64,000 nt of DNA from [Pseudomonas] carboxydohydrogena. Its GTDB lineage: Bacteria > Pseudomonadota > Alphaproteobacteria > Rhizobiales > Xanthobacteraceae. The position numbers and the translations under genes are program-made. Where the stretch lies: contig NZ_CP113162.1 of the NCBI RefSeq assembly GCF_029030725.1, forward strand, positions 2,106,501-2,170,500, written 5' to 3'. The number at the start of each line of letters is the position of its first letter. Positions within the stretch are counted from its first letter, which is position 1. This document shows positions 1 to 9,598 of this stretch, one piece after another. The notes beneath the pieces are model-generated. The model made no database searches. It had not been told where the DNA came from and worked only from the letters and a program-made list of their open reading frames with translations.

Positions 1-29
1 GCCTTCCGACACTCTAAGACATGCAGGCC

Positions 30-218
30 ATTCCGTGATGCGGAATCCGCCAAAGCCGTGTCACCAAGCCTCAGAAAGGATCGGAAAAATTTCTTCTTTA
101 ATTATAGCGTGTAACGCAGACGTCCTTGTCCAAATCTTGAGTTCGCATCTGCGAAAAGGGCGAACAACCAGGCAGTTTTGAACACGACCCTCTTGCCTAT
201 TGGCATATCATATACCAA
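30..218. promoter_or_regulatory. Upstream region of oxlT with a 17-19 bp operator-like palindrome
   Basis: No coding region is evident in the first 266 bases. A perfect 19-bp interrupted palindrome, TTGGCATATCATATACCAA, sits at 200-218, about 50 bases before the oxlT start. It has the form TGG-N11-CCA and shares TGGCATA with the palindrome in front of gcl at 14265-14281. A smaller repeat, ATTCCG-N5-CGGAAT, is at 30-46. The palindrome is seen directly. Binding by the local GntR or IclR regulator is inferred. Confidence 0.5.
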
Positions 219-266
219 AATCACCCCACGCACTTCGACTAAAGAAGGTGCTTTGGGAGGAATGTT

Positions 267-1571
267 ATGACGGTATCGGCAGGAAATGACGCCACCCGTG
301 TCAGTGACGGCTATCGCTGGACTCAGCTAGCGATCGGCGTCGGCTGCATGGTGATGATCGCAAATCTTCAATACGGATGGACGTTCTTCGTCCCCGACAT
401 CCAAAAGCAGTTCGGCTGGGATCGCGCATCGATCCAGTGGGCTTTCACCCTTTTCGTCCTTTTCGAAACCTGGCTCGTGCCGGTTGAAGGCTGGATCGTC
501 GATAAATACGGCCCGCGCCTCGTCATCATGATGGGCGGCGCCTTCTGCGCCATCGGCTGGGTTATCAATGCTTACGCAACATCGCTGACCGGCTTCTACG
601 TCGGACAGATCATCGCTGGCGTTGGCGCCGGCGCCGTGTACGGCACCTGCGTCGGTAACGCGCTGAAGTGGTTTCCGGACAAGCGCGGCCTTTGCGCGGG
701 CATCACCGCTGCGGGCTTCGGTGCAGGCTCCGCATTCACCGTTGCTCCGATCCAGGCCATGATCAGGGATTCCGGCTTCCAGGCCGCCTTCTTCAACTTC
801 GGCATCGGCCAGGGCGTGATCTGCATGATCCTGGCGATCTTCATCATCGCGCCGAAACCCGGCCAGACGCCGCAGCCTGTGGTGAACACCAACATCCAGC
901 AGACCCGCCGCGACTATGGTCCGAGCGAAGTCGCCAAGACCGGCGTGTTCTGGCTGATGTATTTCATGTTCGTCATCGTCGGCGCAGGCGGCCTGCTCGT
1001 CACCGCCAACCTGAAGCCCATCGCGGCCGACTGGAATATCGCCAACTCTCCGGTCACGATCGCGGGTCTTACGATGACTGCGGTGACCTTCGCCGCGACC
1101 ATCGACCGTGTCCTGAACGGCCTCACCCGTCCCTTCTTCGGCTGGATCTCCGACAAGATCGGCCGCGAGAGCACCATGTTCATCGCATTCGGTCTGGAAG
1201 GCATCGGCATCGCGGCGCTCTATTTGTGGGGCCACGATCCGCTGTGGTTCGTGATCCTCACCGGCTCGGTGTTCTTTGCCTGGGGCGAGATCTACAGCCT
1301 GTTCCCGGCGGCTTGCACCGACACGTTCGGCTCGAAGTTCGCGACCACCAACGCAGGCATGCTTTACACCGCGAAAGGCTTTGCCGCGCTTCTGGTCCCG
1401 TTCGGCAATTACATGCAGCAGTCCACGGGTAGCTGGGACGGTGTCTTCCTGCTTGCTGCGGGTGCGAACATCCTTGCGGCCCTGCTCGCTGTCTTCGTGT
1501 TGAAGCCCTGGCGGAAGTCTGTTGTTATGAACAGCCAGCTTCCAAACGCCGCAGGTCAGTTAGCCGCTTAA
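267..1571 (+). CDS. oxlT: OxlT-like oxalate/formate antiporter (MFS)
   Basis: This 434-residue inner-membrane protein of the major facilitator superfamily has about 12 hydrophobic segments. It follows Oxalobacter OxlT along its length. The OxlT substrate-binding arginine is matched by Arg288 in NGLTRPFFGWISDKIG and the key lysine by Lys370 in LYTAKGF. The MFS loop motif WFPDKRG is at about 135-141. Exchange of oxalate for formate is known for the family and inferred here. A GGGAGG ribosome site lies at 255-260, six bases before the ATG. The gene heads the C2-acid region and has its own terminator. The oxalyl-CoA decarboxylase and formyl-CoA transferase genes that usually accompany it are not in this window. 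A related monocarboxylate or glyoxylate carrier is the alternative. Confidence 0.82.
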   Translation: MTVSAGNDATRVSDGYRWTQLAIGVGCMVMIANLQYGWTFFVPDIQKQFGWDRASIQWAFTLFVLFETWLVPVEGWIVDKYGPRLVIMMGGAFCAIGWVINAYATSLTGFYVGQIIAGVGAGAVYGTCVGNALKWFPDKRGLCAGITAAGFGAGSAFTVAPIQAMIRDSGFQAAFFNFGIGQGVICMILAIFIIAPKPGQTPQPVVNTNIQQTRRDYGPSEVAKTGVFWLMYFMFVIVGAGGLLVTANLKPIAADWNIANSPVTIAGLTMTAVTFAATIDRVLNGLTRPFFGWISDKIGRESTMFIAFGLEGIGIAALYLWGHDPLWFVILTGSVFFAWGEIYSLFPAACTDTFGSKFATTNAGMLYTAKGFAALLVPFGNYMQQSTGSWDGVFLLAAGANILAALLAVFVLKPWRKSVVMNSQLPNAAGQLAA

Positions 1572-1587
1572 AACCCTATCAAAATCG

Positions 1588-1620
1588 AGCCCGCCGGGAT
1601 TCCGGCGGGCTTCCGCCTTT
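1588..1620 (+). terminator. Rho-independent-like terminator after oxlT
   Basis: A perfect 10-bp stem, AGCCCGCCGG (1588-1597) and CCGGCGGGCT (1602-1611), with a GATT loop, starts 17 bases after the oxlT stop. The following tail is only moderately T-rich. It separates oxlT from acs. Confidence 0.7.
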
Positions 1621-1651
1621 GACAAATCCAACATCAAGCATGTCTAATATC

Positions 1652-1684
1652 TGGTATGCCACGCCTGATATTTGGAATGCCAAA
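1652..1684. promoter_or_regulatory. Two operator-like palindromes upstream of the acs-sucCD genes
   Basis: TGGTATGCCA (1652-1661) and TTTGGAATGCCAAA (1671-1684) are both of the form TGG-N4-CCA, which suits FCD-type GntR regulators. They lie about 215 bases before the acs start in an intergenic stretch (1621-1895) with no gene. GAATGCCAAA also occurs in the gcl operator. Function is inferred. Confidence 0.45.
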
Positions 1685-1895
1685 GGGGCAAAAGCATTTG
1701 AAAACAGCTACGCCACCCGGCAAAAGCGGCGGCGACAGGATTACAGGCCGATTGCTCTGACATGGCCGTAGCGGCCATCGGATCAAGCTCGGAAACCAAT
1801 CTGAACGGACGGCAACGTCCCGTTCGATACAAGAAGCAACGCCGGTAGCCACCGGCAGACGCGACGATCAACGTTGAAAACATCGGAGTTCACTT

Positions 1896-4028
1896 ATGGC
1901 AATCGACAAAGCATCCGTCCGCAAGGTTCTTGACAAGGTCAAGGCCGACGGCCGCAACAGCTTGACTGCGCCGGAAGGCAAACTGGTTTGTGACGCCTAT
2001 GGAATCGCCGTCCCCGGCGAAGGCCTGGCGAAGTCCGCTGACGAAGCGACCAAGCTCGCCAGCAAGATGGGCTATCCGGTCGTGATGAAGATCGTCTCCC
2101 CCGACATTCTGCACAAGACTGAAGCCGGCGGTGTCGTGGTCGGCGTCAAGGACGACGGAGCGGCGAAGGCTGCCTACGACCAGATTCTGGCGAACGCGAA
2201 GAAGTACAAGGCCGACGCCAAGATCGAGGGCATCCAGGTTCAGCAGATGCTGCAAGGCGGCACCGAAGTCATCGTCGGTTCGATCACCGACGATTCATTC
2301 GGCAAGCTCGTTGCCTTCGGCCTCGGCGGCGTGCTCGTCGAAGTGCTCAAGGACATCACCTTCCGCATGGCGCCCGCGACCAAGGAAGATGCACTGTCGA
2401 TGCTCGATGGCATCCAGGCCAAGGAAATGCTGCACGGCGTTCGCGGCGGCGATGCGGTGAACCGCGACGCGCTCGCCAACATCATCGTCGGCGTTTCGCA
2501 GCTCGTGACCGACTTCCCTGAAATCGTCGAACTCGACCTCAACCCGGTGTTCGCCACCAAGAAGGATGCGATCGCGGCCGACGTCCGCATCGTCGTCGAC
2601 TTCAACTACAAGCCGAAGGCTGCTCCGCGTCCGGATTCGGAAATCGTCACGGCGATGAACCGCATCATGATGCCGAAGTCGGTCGCGGTCATCGGCGCTT
2701 CCGCCGAAGACGGCAAGATCGGCAACTCCGTGATGAAGAACCTCATCAACGGCGGCTACAAGGGTAACATCTACCCCGTCCATCCGAAGGCCGCCGACAT
2801 CCTCGGCCACAAGGCCTACAAGAGCGTCAAGGACATCCCCGGCGACGTCGACGTCGCGGTGTTCGCGATTCCGGCGAAGTTCGTCGCCGGCGCGCTGACC
2901 GAGTGCGGCGAGAAGAAGATTCCCGGCGCCGTTCTCATTCCGTCGGGCTTCGCCGAAGCCAACGAGCCTGAGCTTCAGGAAGAGATCGTCAAGATCGGCA
3001 AGAAGTACGACATCCGCCTGATGGGGCCGAACATCTACGGCTTCTACTACACCCCGGCCAACCTCTGCGCGACCTTCTGTACCGCGTTCGACGTCAAGGG
3101 TTCGGCGGCGCTGTCGTCGCAGTCCGGCGGCATCGGCATGGCGATCATCGGCTTCTCGCGTTCGGCCAAGATGGGCGTGTCCGCGATCGTCGGTCTCGGC
3201 AACAAGTCGGACATCGACGAGGACGATCTGCTCGCCTTCTTCGAGCAGGACAAGAACACCAACGTCATCGCGATGCACTGCGAAGACCTCAAGGACGGCC
3301 GCGCCTTCGCGAACGCCGCTCGCCGCGTCTCCAAGAAGAAGCCGGTGATCGTGCTCAAGGGTGGCCGCACGTCAGCGGGCGCCAAGGCAGCCGCGTCGCA
3401 CACCGGTGCGCTCGCCGGTAACGACAAGATCTACGAGGATGTCTTCAAGCAGTCCGGCGTGATCCGTGCCCGCTCACTGCGCCAGCTTCTCGAGTTCGCC
3501 CGCGGCGTTCCGCTGCTGCCGACCCCGAAGGGCGAGAACGTCCTCATCATCACCGGTGCGGGCGGTTCGGGCGTGCTGCTGTCGGACGCGGTGGTCGATA
3601 ACGGCCTGTCGCTGATGACCATGCCTGCCGACCTCGATGCAGCGTTCCGCAAGTTCATCCCGCCGTTCGGCGCTTCCGGCAACCCGGTGGACATCACCGG
3701 CGGCGAGCCGCCGATCACCTACGTCAACACCGTGAAGCTCGGCCTCACCGACGATCGCATTCATTCTCTGATCCTCGGCTACTGGCACACAATCGTGACG
3801 CCCCCGATGGTGTTTGCGAAGAACATGGTGCAAATCAAGAACGAGATGAAGGCCCAGGGCTTCGAGAAGCCTATGGTTGCTTCCCTCGCTGGCGACGTAG
3901 AGGTTGAGGAAGCATCCGAATACCTTTATCAGAACGGCATTCCGGCCTACGCGTATTCGACGGAGCTTCCGGTGGAAGTGCTCGGTGCGAAGTACAAGTG
4001 GGCGCGCGGCGCCGGCCTCATCAAGTAA
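1896..4028 (+). CDS. Fused acyl-CoA synthetase (NDP-forming), acetate--CoA ligase family
   Basis: This 710-residue cytosolic enzyme of the ADP-forming acyl-CoA synthetase family would couple acid + CoA + ATP to acyl-CoA + ADP + Pi. The N-terminal half (about 13-235) is the ATP-grasp beta module with His73 in SPDILHKTEAGGV. The C-terminal half has a CoA-binding Rossmann module (about 255-350, KSVAVIGAS) and a ligase module with His502 in ASHTGALAG. These match the two phospho-relay histidines of the family. Beta precedes alpha, the reverse of the usual alpha-beta fusions. GGAG at 1885-1888 supports this ATG. sucC follows after 12 bases, so the two are probably co-transcribed. The substrate is unknown; acetate, or a C2 acid such as glycolate or oxalate, fits the context. 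Confidence 0.85.
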   Translation: MAIDKASVRKVLDKVKADGRNSLTAPEGKLVCDAYGIAVPGEGLAKSADEATKLASKMGYPVVMKIVSPDILHKTEAGGVVVGVKDDGAAKAAYDQILANAKKYKADAKIEGIQVQQMLQGGTEVIVGSITDDSFGKLVAFGLGGVLVEVLKDITFRMAPATKEDALSMLDGIQAKEMLHGVRGGDAVNRDALANIIVGVSQLVTDFPEIVELDLNPVFATKKDAIAADVRIVVDFNYKPKAAPRPDSEIVTAMNRIMMPKSVAVIGASAEDGKIGNSVMKNLINGGYKGNIYPVHPKAADILGHKAYKSVKDIPGDVDVAVFAIPAKFVAGALTECGEKKIPGAVLIPSGFAEANEPELQEEIVKIGKKYDIRLMGPNIYGFYYTPANLCATFCTAFDVKGSAALSSQSGGIGMAIIGFSRSAKMGVSAIVGLGNKSDIDEDDLLAFFEQDKNTNVIAMHCEDLKDGRAFANAARRVSKKKPVIVLKGGRTSAGAKAAASHTGALAGNDKIYEDVFKQSGVIRARSLRQLLEFARGVPLLPTPKGENVLIITGAGGSGVLLSDAVVDNGLSLMTMPADLDAAFRKFIPPFGASGNPVDITGGEPPITYVNTVKLGLTDDRIHSLILGYWHTIVTPPMVFAKNMVQIKNEMKAQGFEKPMVASLAGDVEVEEASEYLYQNGIPAYAYSTELPVEVLGAKYKWARGAGLIK

Positions 4029-4040
4029 GGGTCCTACAGA

Positions 4041-5237
<1,197 letters not shown>

Positions 5238-5241
5238 GCCA

Positions 5242-6150
5242 ATGTCAGTCATGATCGACAAGAACACGAAGGTCATTTGCCAGGGCTTCACCGGCAAGAA
5301 CGGCACCTTCCACTCCGAAGCGGCCATCGCCTACGGCACCAAAATGGTCGGCGGTACCTCGCCGGGCAAAGGCGGCCAGACCCACCTCGGCCTGCCGGTG
5401 TTCGACAGCGTCGCCGAGGCCCGCGCCAAGACCGGCGCGGACGCCTCCGTCGTCTACGTGCCACCGCCGGGCGCCGCGGATGCGATCTGCGAGGCCATCG
5501 ACGCGGAGATTCCGCTGATCGTCTGCATCACCGAGGGCATTCCGGTGCTCGACATGGTGCGGGTGAAGCGCGCCCTCTCCGGCTCGAAGTCGCGCCTCCT
5601 CGGGCCGAACTGCCCCGGCGTCGTGACCGCGGGTGAGTGCAAGATCGGCATCATGCCGACCAACATCTTCAAGCCGGGCAATGTCGGCATCGTGTCCCGT
5701 TCGGGCACGCTGACCTACGAAGCCGTGTTCCAGACCACTCAGGTCGGGTTCGGCCAGACCACGGCGGTCGGTATCGGCGGCGACCCGGTCAAGGGCACCG
5801 AGTTCATCGACGTGCTGGAGATGTTCCTTGCCGACGACAAGACGGAATCGATCATCATGATCGGTGAAATCGGCGGTTCCGCCGAGGAAGACGCTGCCCA
5901 GTTCCTCAAGGACGAGGCCAAGCGCGGCCGCAAGAAGCCGATGGTCGGCTTCATCGCCGGCCGTACCGCCCCTCCGGGACGCCGCATGGGCCATGCAGGC
6001 GCCATCGTGGCGGGCGGCAAGGGCGACGCTGAATCCAAGATCGCAGCTATGGAATCGGCCGGGATCGCGGTCTCGGCCTCCCCGGCCCGGCTCGGAAGCA
6101 CGCTGGTTGACCTCCTGAAAGGGAATAAGCCAGCAAAAAGAACTGCTTAA
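5242..6150 (+). CDS. sucD: Succinate--CoA ligase (ADP-forming), alpha subunit
   Basis: This 302-residue alpha subunit of the SucCD complex has a CoA-binding Rossmann domain at the N-terminus, the GPNCPG loop at about 121-126, and the phosphorylated active-site histidine at His251 in RRMGHAGAI. Length and motifs are canonical. A second Met nine bases downstream (MIDKN) is a possible start; GGGAAAG before the first ATG supports the longer form. It is the last gene of the acs-sucC-sucD set and is followed by a strong terminator. Confidence 0.92.
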   Translation: MSVMIDKNTKVICQGFTGKNGTFHSEAAIAYGTKMVGGTSPGKGGQTHLGLPVFDSVAEARAKTGADASVVYVPPPGAADAICEAIDAEIPLIVCITEGIPVLDMVRVKRALSGSKSRLLGPNCPGVVTAGECKIGIMPTNIFKPGNVGIVSRSGTLTYEAVFQTTQVGFGQTTAVGIGGDPVKGTEFIDVLEMFLADDKTESIIMIGEIGGSAEEDAAQFLKDEAKRGRKKPMVGFIAGRTAPPGRRMGHAGAIVAGGKGDAESKIAAMESAGIAVSASPARLGSTLVDLLKGNKPAKRTA

Positions 6151-6158
6151 AAAAGACT

Positions 6159-6188
6159 AACCAAGGCCCCTTCTGGGGCCTTGGTTTT
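6159..6188 (+). terminator. Strong rho-independent terminator after sucD
   Basis: Perfect 12-bp arms AACCAAGGCCCC (6159-6170) and GGGGCCTTGGTT (6175-6186) enclose a TTCT loop, with a run of T at the end of the hairpin, directly after the sucD stop. It ends the acs-sucCD transcript. Confidence 0.88.
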
Positions 6189-6249
6189 ATAGGCCAAGAC
6201 CCTCTAGAATAGGAATCGGACCCTAAGCACACCACTGAACAGCCAGTTA

Positions 6250-6275
6250 CTGGCATACGGCGGGATATATGCCAG
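6250..6275. promoter_or_regulatory. Inverted repeat over the gntR start codon, probable autoregulatory site
   Basis: CTGGCATA (6250-6257) and TATGCCAG (6268-6275) form perfect 8-bp arms separated by 10 bases. The right arm covers the ATG of the regulator at 6269. The half-sites match those before oxlT and gcl, though the spacing differs. Binding here would block translation or transcription initiation of the regulator. This role is inferred. Confidence 0.45.
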
Positions 6276-7021
6276 ATCATACCGGGATAGAGCGCGTGAA
6301 ACCTATCGCCCAGCGGGCACACTTGAAACCAGCCCCTGAACTCGTCGTCGGCCGGTTCGCTCCCGAACAGACTTTCAAGACCCGCGCCTACGAAGCCTTG
6401 AAGCAAGCTATCCTCGATATGGATATCTACGCCTCCTCCGAGCCCGCGTGGATCGACGAACGGCAGCTCTCGGAACAGCTTGGTGTCAGCCGCACGCCTG
6501 TGCGCGAAGCCATCGTGATGCTCGAGCATGAAGGTCTCGTCAAATCGGTCCCGCGCAAGGGCGTGATGGTCTTGAAGAAGACCAAGCGCGAAGTCGTCGA
6601 TATGATCCAGGCATGGGCCGCGCTGGAAAGCATGGCCGCCCGCCTCGCCACTTTGCACGCCAGCGACGAAGCCATTGCCGGCCTGCGCCGCCTGTTCCGT
6701 GGATTCGACGACGGCCACAAGCCTTCCGATCATCTCAGCGAATACTCCTCGGCCAACATCCTGTTTCACCAGACCATCGTGAAACTGTCCGGCTCGCAGG
6801 TGCTGGTCGACATGACCGAGCAGATTCTGCTGCATGTGCGCGGCCTGCGCCAGATCACCATCGGCCGCGACGATCGCGCCTCGCGTTCGATCGTGGATCA
6901 TCTGGGCATCATCGACGCGATCGAGAAGCGCGACACCGAGCGCGCCGTGGTCCTGTCCCGCGACCATACACTCGGCCTCGCCGACTACGTGGCCGCCCAC
7001 AGCGACGGCATTTTCGAATAA
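6269..7021 (+). CDS. GntR-family transcriptional regulator (FCD subfamily)
   Basis: This 250-residue regulator has an N-terminal winged helix of GntR type (about 37-105), with the typical WIDERQLSEQLGVSRTPVRE and the wing EGLVKSVPRKGVMV. The C-terminal helical FCD effector domain (about 110-240) has histidines in ILFHQTI, VDHLGII and SRDHTLG that could bind a metal or ligand. FCD regulators commonly sense small carboxylates and bind TGG-N-CCA palindromes. It lies between the acs-sucCD set and the convergent glyoxylate operon, and an inverted repeat of the local type covers its start. It is the best candidate for controlling the C2 genes. The ligand is unknown. Confidence 0.88.
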   Translation: MPDHTGIERVKPIAQRAHLKPAPELVVGRFAPEQTFKTRAYEALKQAILDMDIYASSEPAWIDERQLSEQLGVSRTPVREAIVMLEHEGLVKSVPRKGVMVLKKTKREVVDMIQAWAALESMAARLATLHASDEAIAGLRRLFRGFDDGHKPSDHLSEYSSANILFHQTIVKLSGSQVLVDMTEQILLHVRGLRQITIGRDDRASRSIVDHLGIIDAIEKRDTERAVVLSRDHTLGLADYVAAHSDGIFE

Positions 7022-7042
7022 GCCCGTCCCTCCTCTGAATCG

Positions 7043-7077
7043 AAAAAAGCCGCCTCCGATCGCAGGCGGCTTTTTTT
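7043..7077 (+). terminator. Rho-independent terminator after gntR
   Basis: AAAAAAGCCGCCT (7043-7055) pairs with AGGCGGCTTTTTTT (7064-7077). The T-run is long on the plus strand and the A-run gives a matching T-run on the minus strand. It could therefore act in both directions. Confidence 0.85.
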
Positions 7078-7110
7078 AATTCCGGATCATCCGAAAATAC
7101 TCTGCCCTTG

Positions 7111-7197
7111 TCATTGCGAGGAGCGTTAGCGACGAAGCAATCCAGTTCTTTGTTGCGACCGATATCGGTCTGGATTGCTTCGCTTCGCTCGCAATGA
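7111..7197. repeat. REP-like long inverted repeat between convergent genes
   Basis: TCATTGCGAG...GAAGCAATCCAG (7111-7145) and its imperfect complement CTGGATTGCTTC...CTCGCAATGA (7170-7197) flank a short centre that holds a smaller palindrome (CCGATATCGG). Palindromes of this TCATTGCGAG/GCAATCC type are common between genes in Bradyrhizobium and its relatives. It lies between gntR and the convergent FAH-family gene. Confidence 0.75.
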
Positions 7198-7216
7198 CGA
7201 TGAAGGCAGCGTCTTT

Positions 7217-7990
7217 TTAGTTCTCGTACACGTTATGCAACGTGCCGATGCCCTCGATAGTCACGTCCATGGTGTTGGTCGGCTCCTTCATGGTGCCGAC
7301 GCCGATGGAGGTGCCGCAACAGATCAGGTCGCCGGGGTTCAGCGTCATATCGTGCGACAGCAGGCTGACGAGCTTGTGCGGCGGGAAGATCATGTCGGAG
7401 AGCTTGTAGTTCTGCCGCTCCGCGCCGTTCAGGACGAGGCGAACCGATTCCTTGGTGGGGTCGATGCCGGTCGCGACCACAGGGCCGAACGGGCCGAACC
7501 CGTCGAAGCTCTTGGCGCGCACCCACTGGGCGAAGCTTTCATCCTTCGAGATGATTTCCGCCGCCGTGATGTCGTTGACGCAGGTGTAGCCGAAGATCGC
7601 CTTCGCGGCCTCGTCTTCCGAGGCATTGGTGCAGGTCTTGCCGATGACGATACCGAGTTCGCCCTCGTACACGACCTTGCCGGAATAGGACTTCGGCCGC
7701 TTGATGGTGGTGTTCGGCGAGGAGATGCTGGAATTCGCCTTCATCAGATAAAGCGGCTCCGGCGGAATCGACTGCTTCAGCTTGGCGGCGAGTTCGCGGA
7801 AGTTATTCCACAGCGCGATCACCTTGGTGGGCTCGGACGGCGGTAGCACTTCGACGCTCGCGAGCTTGAGCGTCTGTCCGGTGGCCTTGGGCGAGGCGAA
7901 CATGTCGCCGCTGTGCTCGGCGATGGTATCCCCGCTCAGCGTGCCGAAGCCCGCCTTGCCGTTCACGCGATATCGAATCCACTGTGTCAT
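7217..7990 (-). CDS. Fumarylacetoacetate hydrolase (FAH) family protein
   Basis: This 257-residue protein is of the FAH superfamily, metal-dependent enzymes that hydrolyse, decarboxylate or isomerise 2-oxo acids. Residues 1-65 are a small N-terminal extension. The core has the metal-ligand set Glu109 and Glu111 (VVYEGELGIVIG) and Asp140 (CVNDIT). GTSIGVGTM near the C-terminus is family-like. GAGG seven bases before the ATG marks the start. It is the last gene of the leftward glyoxylate operon, 40 bases after pyk. Oxaloacetate decarboxylase or fumarylpyruvate-hydrolase-like activities are possible. The sequence does not settle the substrate. Confidence 0.82.
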   Translation of the reverse strand: MTQWIRYRVNGKAGFGTLSGDTIAEHSGDMFASPKATGQTLKLASVEVLPPSEPTKVIALWNNFRELAAKLKQSIPPEPLYLMKANSSISSPNTTIKRPKSYSGKVVYEGELGIVIGKTCTNASEDEAAKAIFGYTCVNDITAAEIISKDESFAQWVRAKSFDGFGPFGPVVATGIDPTKESVRLVLNGAERQNYKLSDMIFPPHKLVSLLSHDMTLNPGDLICCGTSIGVGTMKEPTNTMDVTIEGIGTLHNVYEN

Positions 7991-8030
7991 CGTTTCCTCT
8001 ACTCTTACGCTTTATGGCGATCGCGACCGG

Positions 8031-9443
8031 TCAGACGGTCACGACGCGCAGATTGTTGGTCGAGCCAGACTTGCCGAACGGCACGCCCGCGACAACGACG
8101 ATGCAGTCGCCGTCCTTCGCAAGCCCGCTGTCCTTGGCATGGTGGACCGCATGGCTCACCATTTCGTCATACGATGAGATATCGTCCGAACGCATGCTCG
8201 TCGAGCCCCACAGCCAGGACAACTGGCGGGCGGTGGATTCATTCGGCGTCACGCTCAGGATCGGCGTCGGAGAGCGCTGACGCGCGATCCGATAGGCGGT
8301 GGCGCCGCTCGAGGTGAAAGCCACGATGCAGGCTGCGCCGATGGAATCGGCGACTTCCGCGGCTGCGGCCGCGATCGCGTGCTGCGGCAGCGGCTCAACC
8401 TGCGGGTGCAAAGCCTCGACGATATTGCGATAGGCCTTGTGCTGCTCGGTGCGGCGGATGATGCGATCCATCGTCTGGACCGCCTGAACCGGAAACTGCC
8501 CGGAAGCGGACTCCGCCGACAGCATCACCGCGTCGGAGCCGTCATAGATCGCGGTCGCGACGTCGGAGGATTCCGCGCGCGTGGGCGTCGGCGTGTGGAT
8601 CATCGACTCCAGCATCTGGGTCGCGATGATGACCGGCTTGCCCGCGAGGCGGCACAGCCGCACCAGATCCTTCTGCGCGCCCGGCACGTCCTCCGGCGGG
8701 ATTTCCACGCCGAGGTCGCCGCGCGCCACCATGATGGAATCCGACAGCGCCACGATATCCTCGATCACCGACATTGCCGCCGGCTTCTCGATTTTCGACA
8801 TCACCCCTGCACGGCCGCCGACCAGCGTGTGCGCCTCGATCAGATCGGAGGCACGCTGCACGAACGAGAACGCGACCCAGTCCACGCCAAGCTCAAGACC
8901 GAAGGCGAGATCGGCGCGATCCTTGTCGGTAATCGGCGACAGCGCCAGGATCGTATCCGGCAGATTGACGCCCTTGCGATCGCTGACGATGCCGCCGGAA
9001 ATCACCTTGGCCTCGATATAGCCATCGCCTACCCCGGTCGCCGACAGGCGCACCTTGCCGTCGTCGATCAGAAGCTGATTGCCCGGCACGATGGCGTCGA
9101 ACACTTCCTTGTGCGGCAGCGGCAACTCATTGCCCTTCGCGGCCGCGTTACAGACGAAACGCACGGTGCTGCCATTGGTCAGTTCGCGCTTGCCGCCTTC
9201 CAGCGGCCCAAGGCGGATTTTCGGGCCCTGCAAATCCTGCAAGATCGCGATCGGGGTACCGACATCGCGCTCGACCGCGCGGATCGCTTCATAGCGCGCG
9301 CGATGATCGTCATGGCTGCCGTGGCTGAAATTGAGCCGGAACATATCGACGCCCGCATCATAGAGTTTGCGGATCATCTCGGGCGAGGAACTCGCCGGGC
9401 CTAGCGTCGCAACAATCTTCGCGCGCCGATTACGGCTCATCAT
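8031..9443 (-). CDS. pyk: Pyruvate kinase
   Basis: This 470-residue cytosolic enzyme converts phosphoenolpyruvate + ADP to pyruvate + ATP. Seen motifs are KIVATLGPASSS near the N-terminus, FRLNFSHG, the active-site block MSKIEKPAAM, MVARGDLGVEIP and ATQMLESMI, and a C-terminal regulatory domain. The reading frame is open to a TTG at 9446. ATG codons at 9443 and 9440 are both well placed after GGAAGG (9454-9449). Its position in the gcl-hyi-glxR operon suggests a copy that finishes the glycerate route from glyoxylate. No glycerate kinase (ttuD/garK-type) gene is visible in this operon. Confidence 0.93.
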   Translation of the reverse strand: MMSRNRRAKIVATLGPASSSPEMIRKLYDAGVDMFRLNFSHGSHDDHRARYEAIRAVERDVGTPIAILQDLQGPKIRLGPLEGGKRELTNGSTVRFVCNAAAKGNELPLPHKEVFDAIVPGNQLLIDDGKVRLSATGVGDGYIEAKVISGGIVSDRKGVNLPDTILALSPITDKDRADLAFGLELGVDWVAFSFVQRASDLIEAHTLVGGRAGVMSKIEKPAAMSVIEDIVALSDSIMVARGDLGVEIPPEDVPGAQKDLVRLCRLAGKPVIIATQMLESMIHTPTPTRAESSDVATAIYDGSDAVMLSAESASGQFPVQAVQTMDRIIRRTEQHKAYRNIVEALHPQVEPLPQHAIAAAAAEVADSIGAACIVAFTSSGATAYRIARQRSPTPILSVTPNESTARQLSWLWGSTSMRSDDISSYDEMVSHAVHHAKDSGLAKDGDCIVVVAGVPFGKSGSTNNLRVVTV

Positions 9444-9559
9444 CAAATCCTTCCGTGAGCAACCAGGACAATCATGGTTTCAGATAATCCGATTCAGGCT
9501 GCAAATAAATATATCCTGCACGACACGTGCGCGAAAACGGACGATCGCAGGGAGAGGCA

Positions 9560-9589
9560 CCGTATGCCGGGTGAGTATCCGGCATACGG
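9560..9589. promoter_or_regulatory. Perfect inverted repeat upstream of pyk
   Basis: CCGTATGCCGG (9560-9570) and CCGGCATACGG (9579-9589) are perfect 11-bp arms with an 8-base loop, in the gap between the ketopantoate-reductase-like gene and pyk. On the transcribed strand no T-run follows, so it does not look like a terminator. The arms contain the TATGCC/GGCATA half-sites found at the oxlT, gntR and gcl sites. It may be an operator for an internal pyk promoter or an mRNA-stabilising hairpin. Confidence 0.4.
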
Positions 9590-9598
9590 AATATCAAA

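Noticed and set aside
267-1571. Complete oxalate degradation pathway in the window
   Set aside because: Only the transporter is present. No oxalyl-CoA decarboxylase or formyl-CoA transferase is in the sequence shown; they may lie to the left.
9560-9589. Rho-independent terminator between the PanE-like gene and pyk
   Set aside because: The stem is perfect, but no T-run follows on the transcribed strand, and it contains half-sites like the other operators. It is listed as a regulatory repeat.
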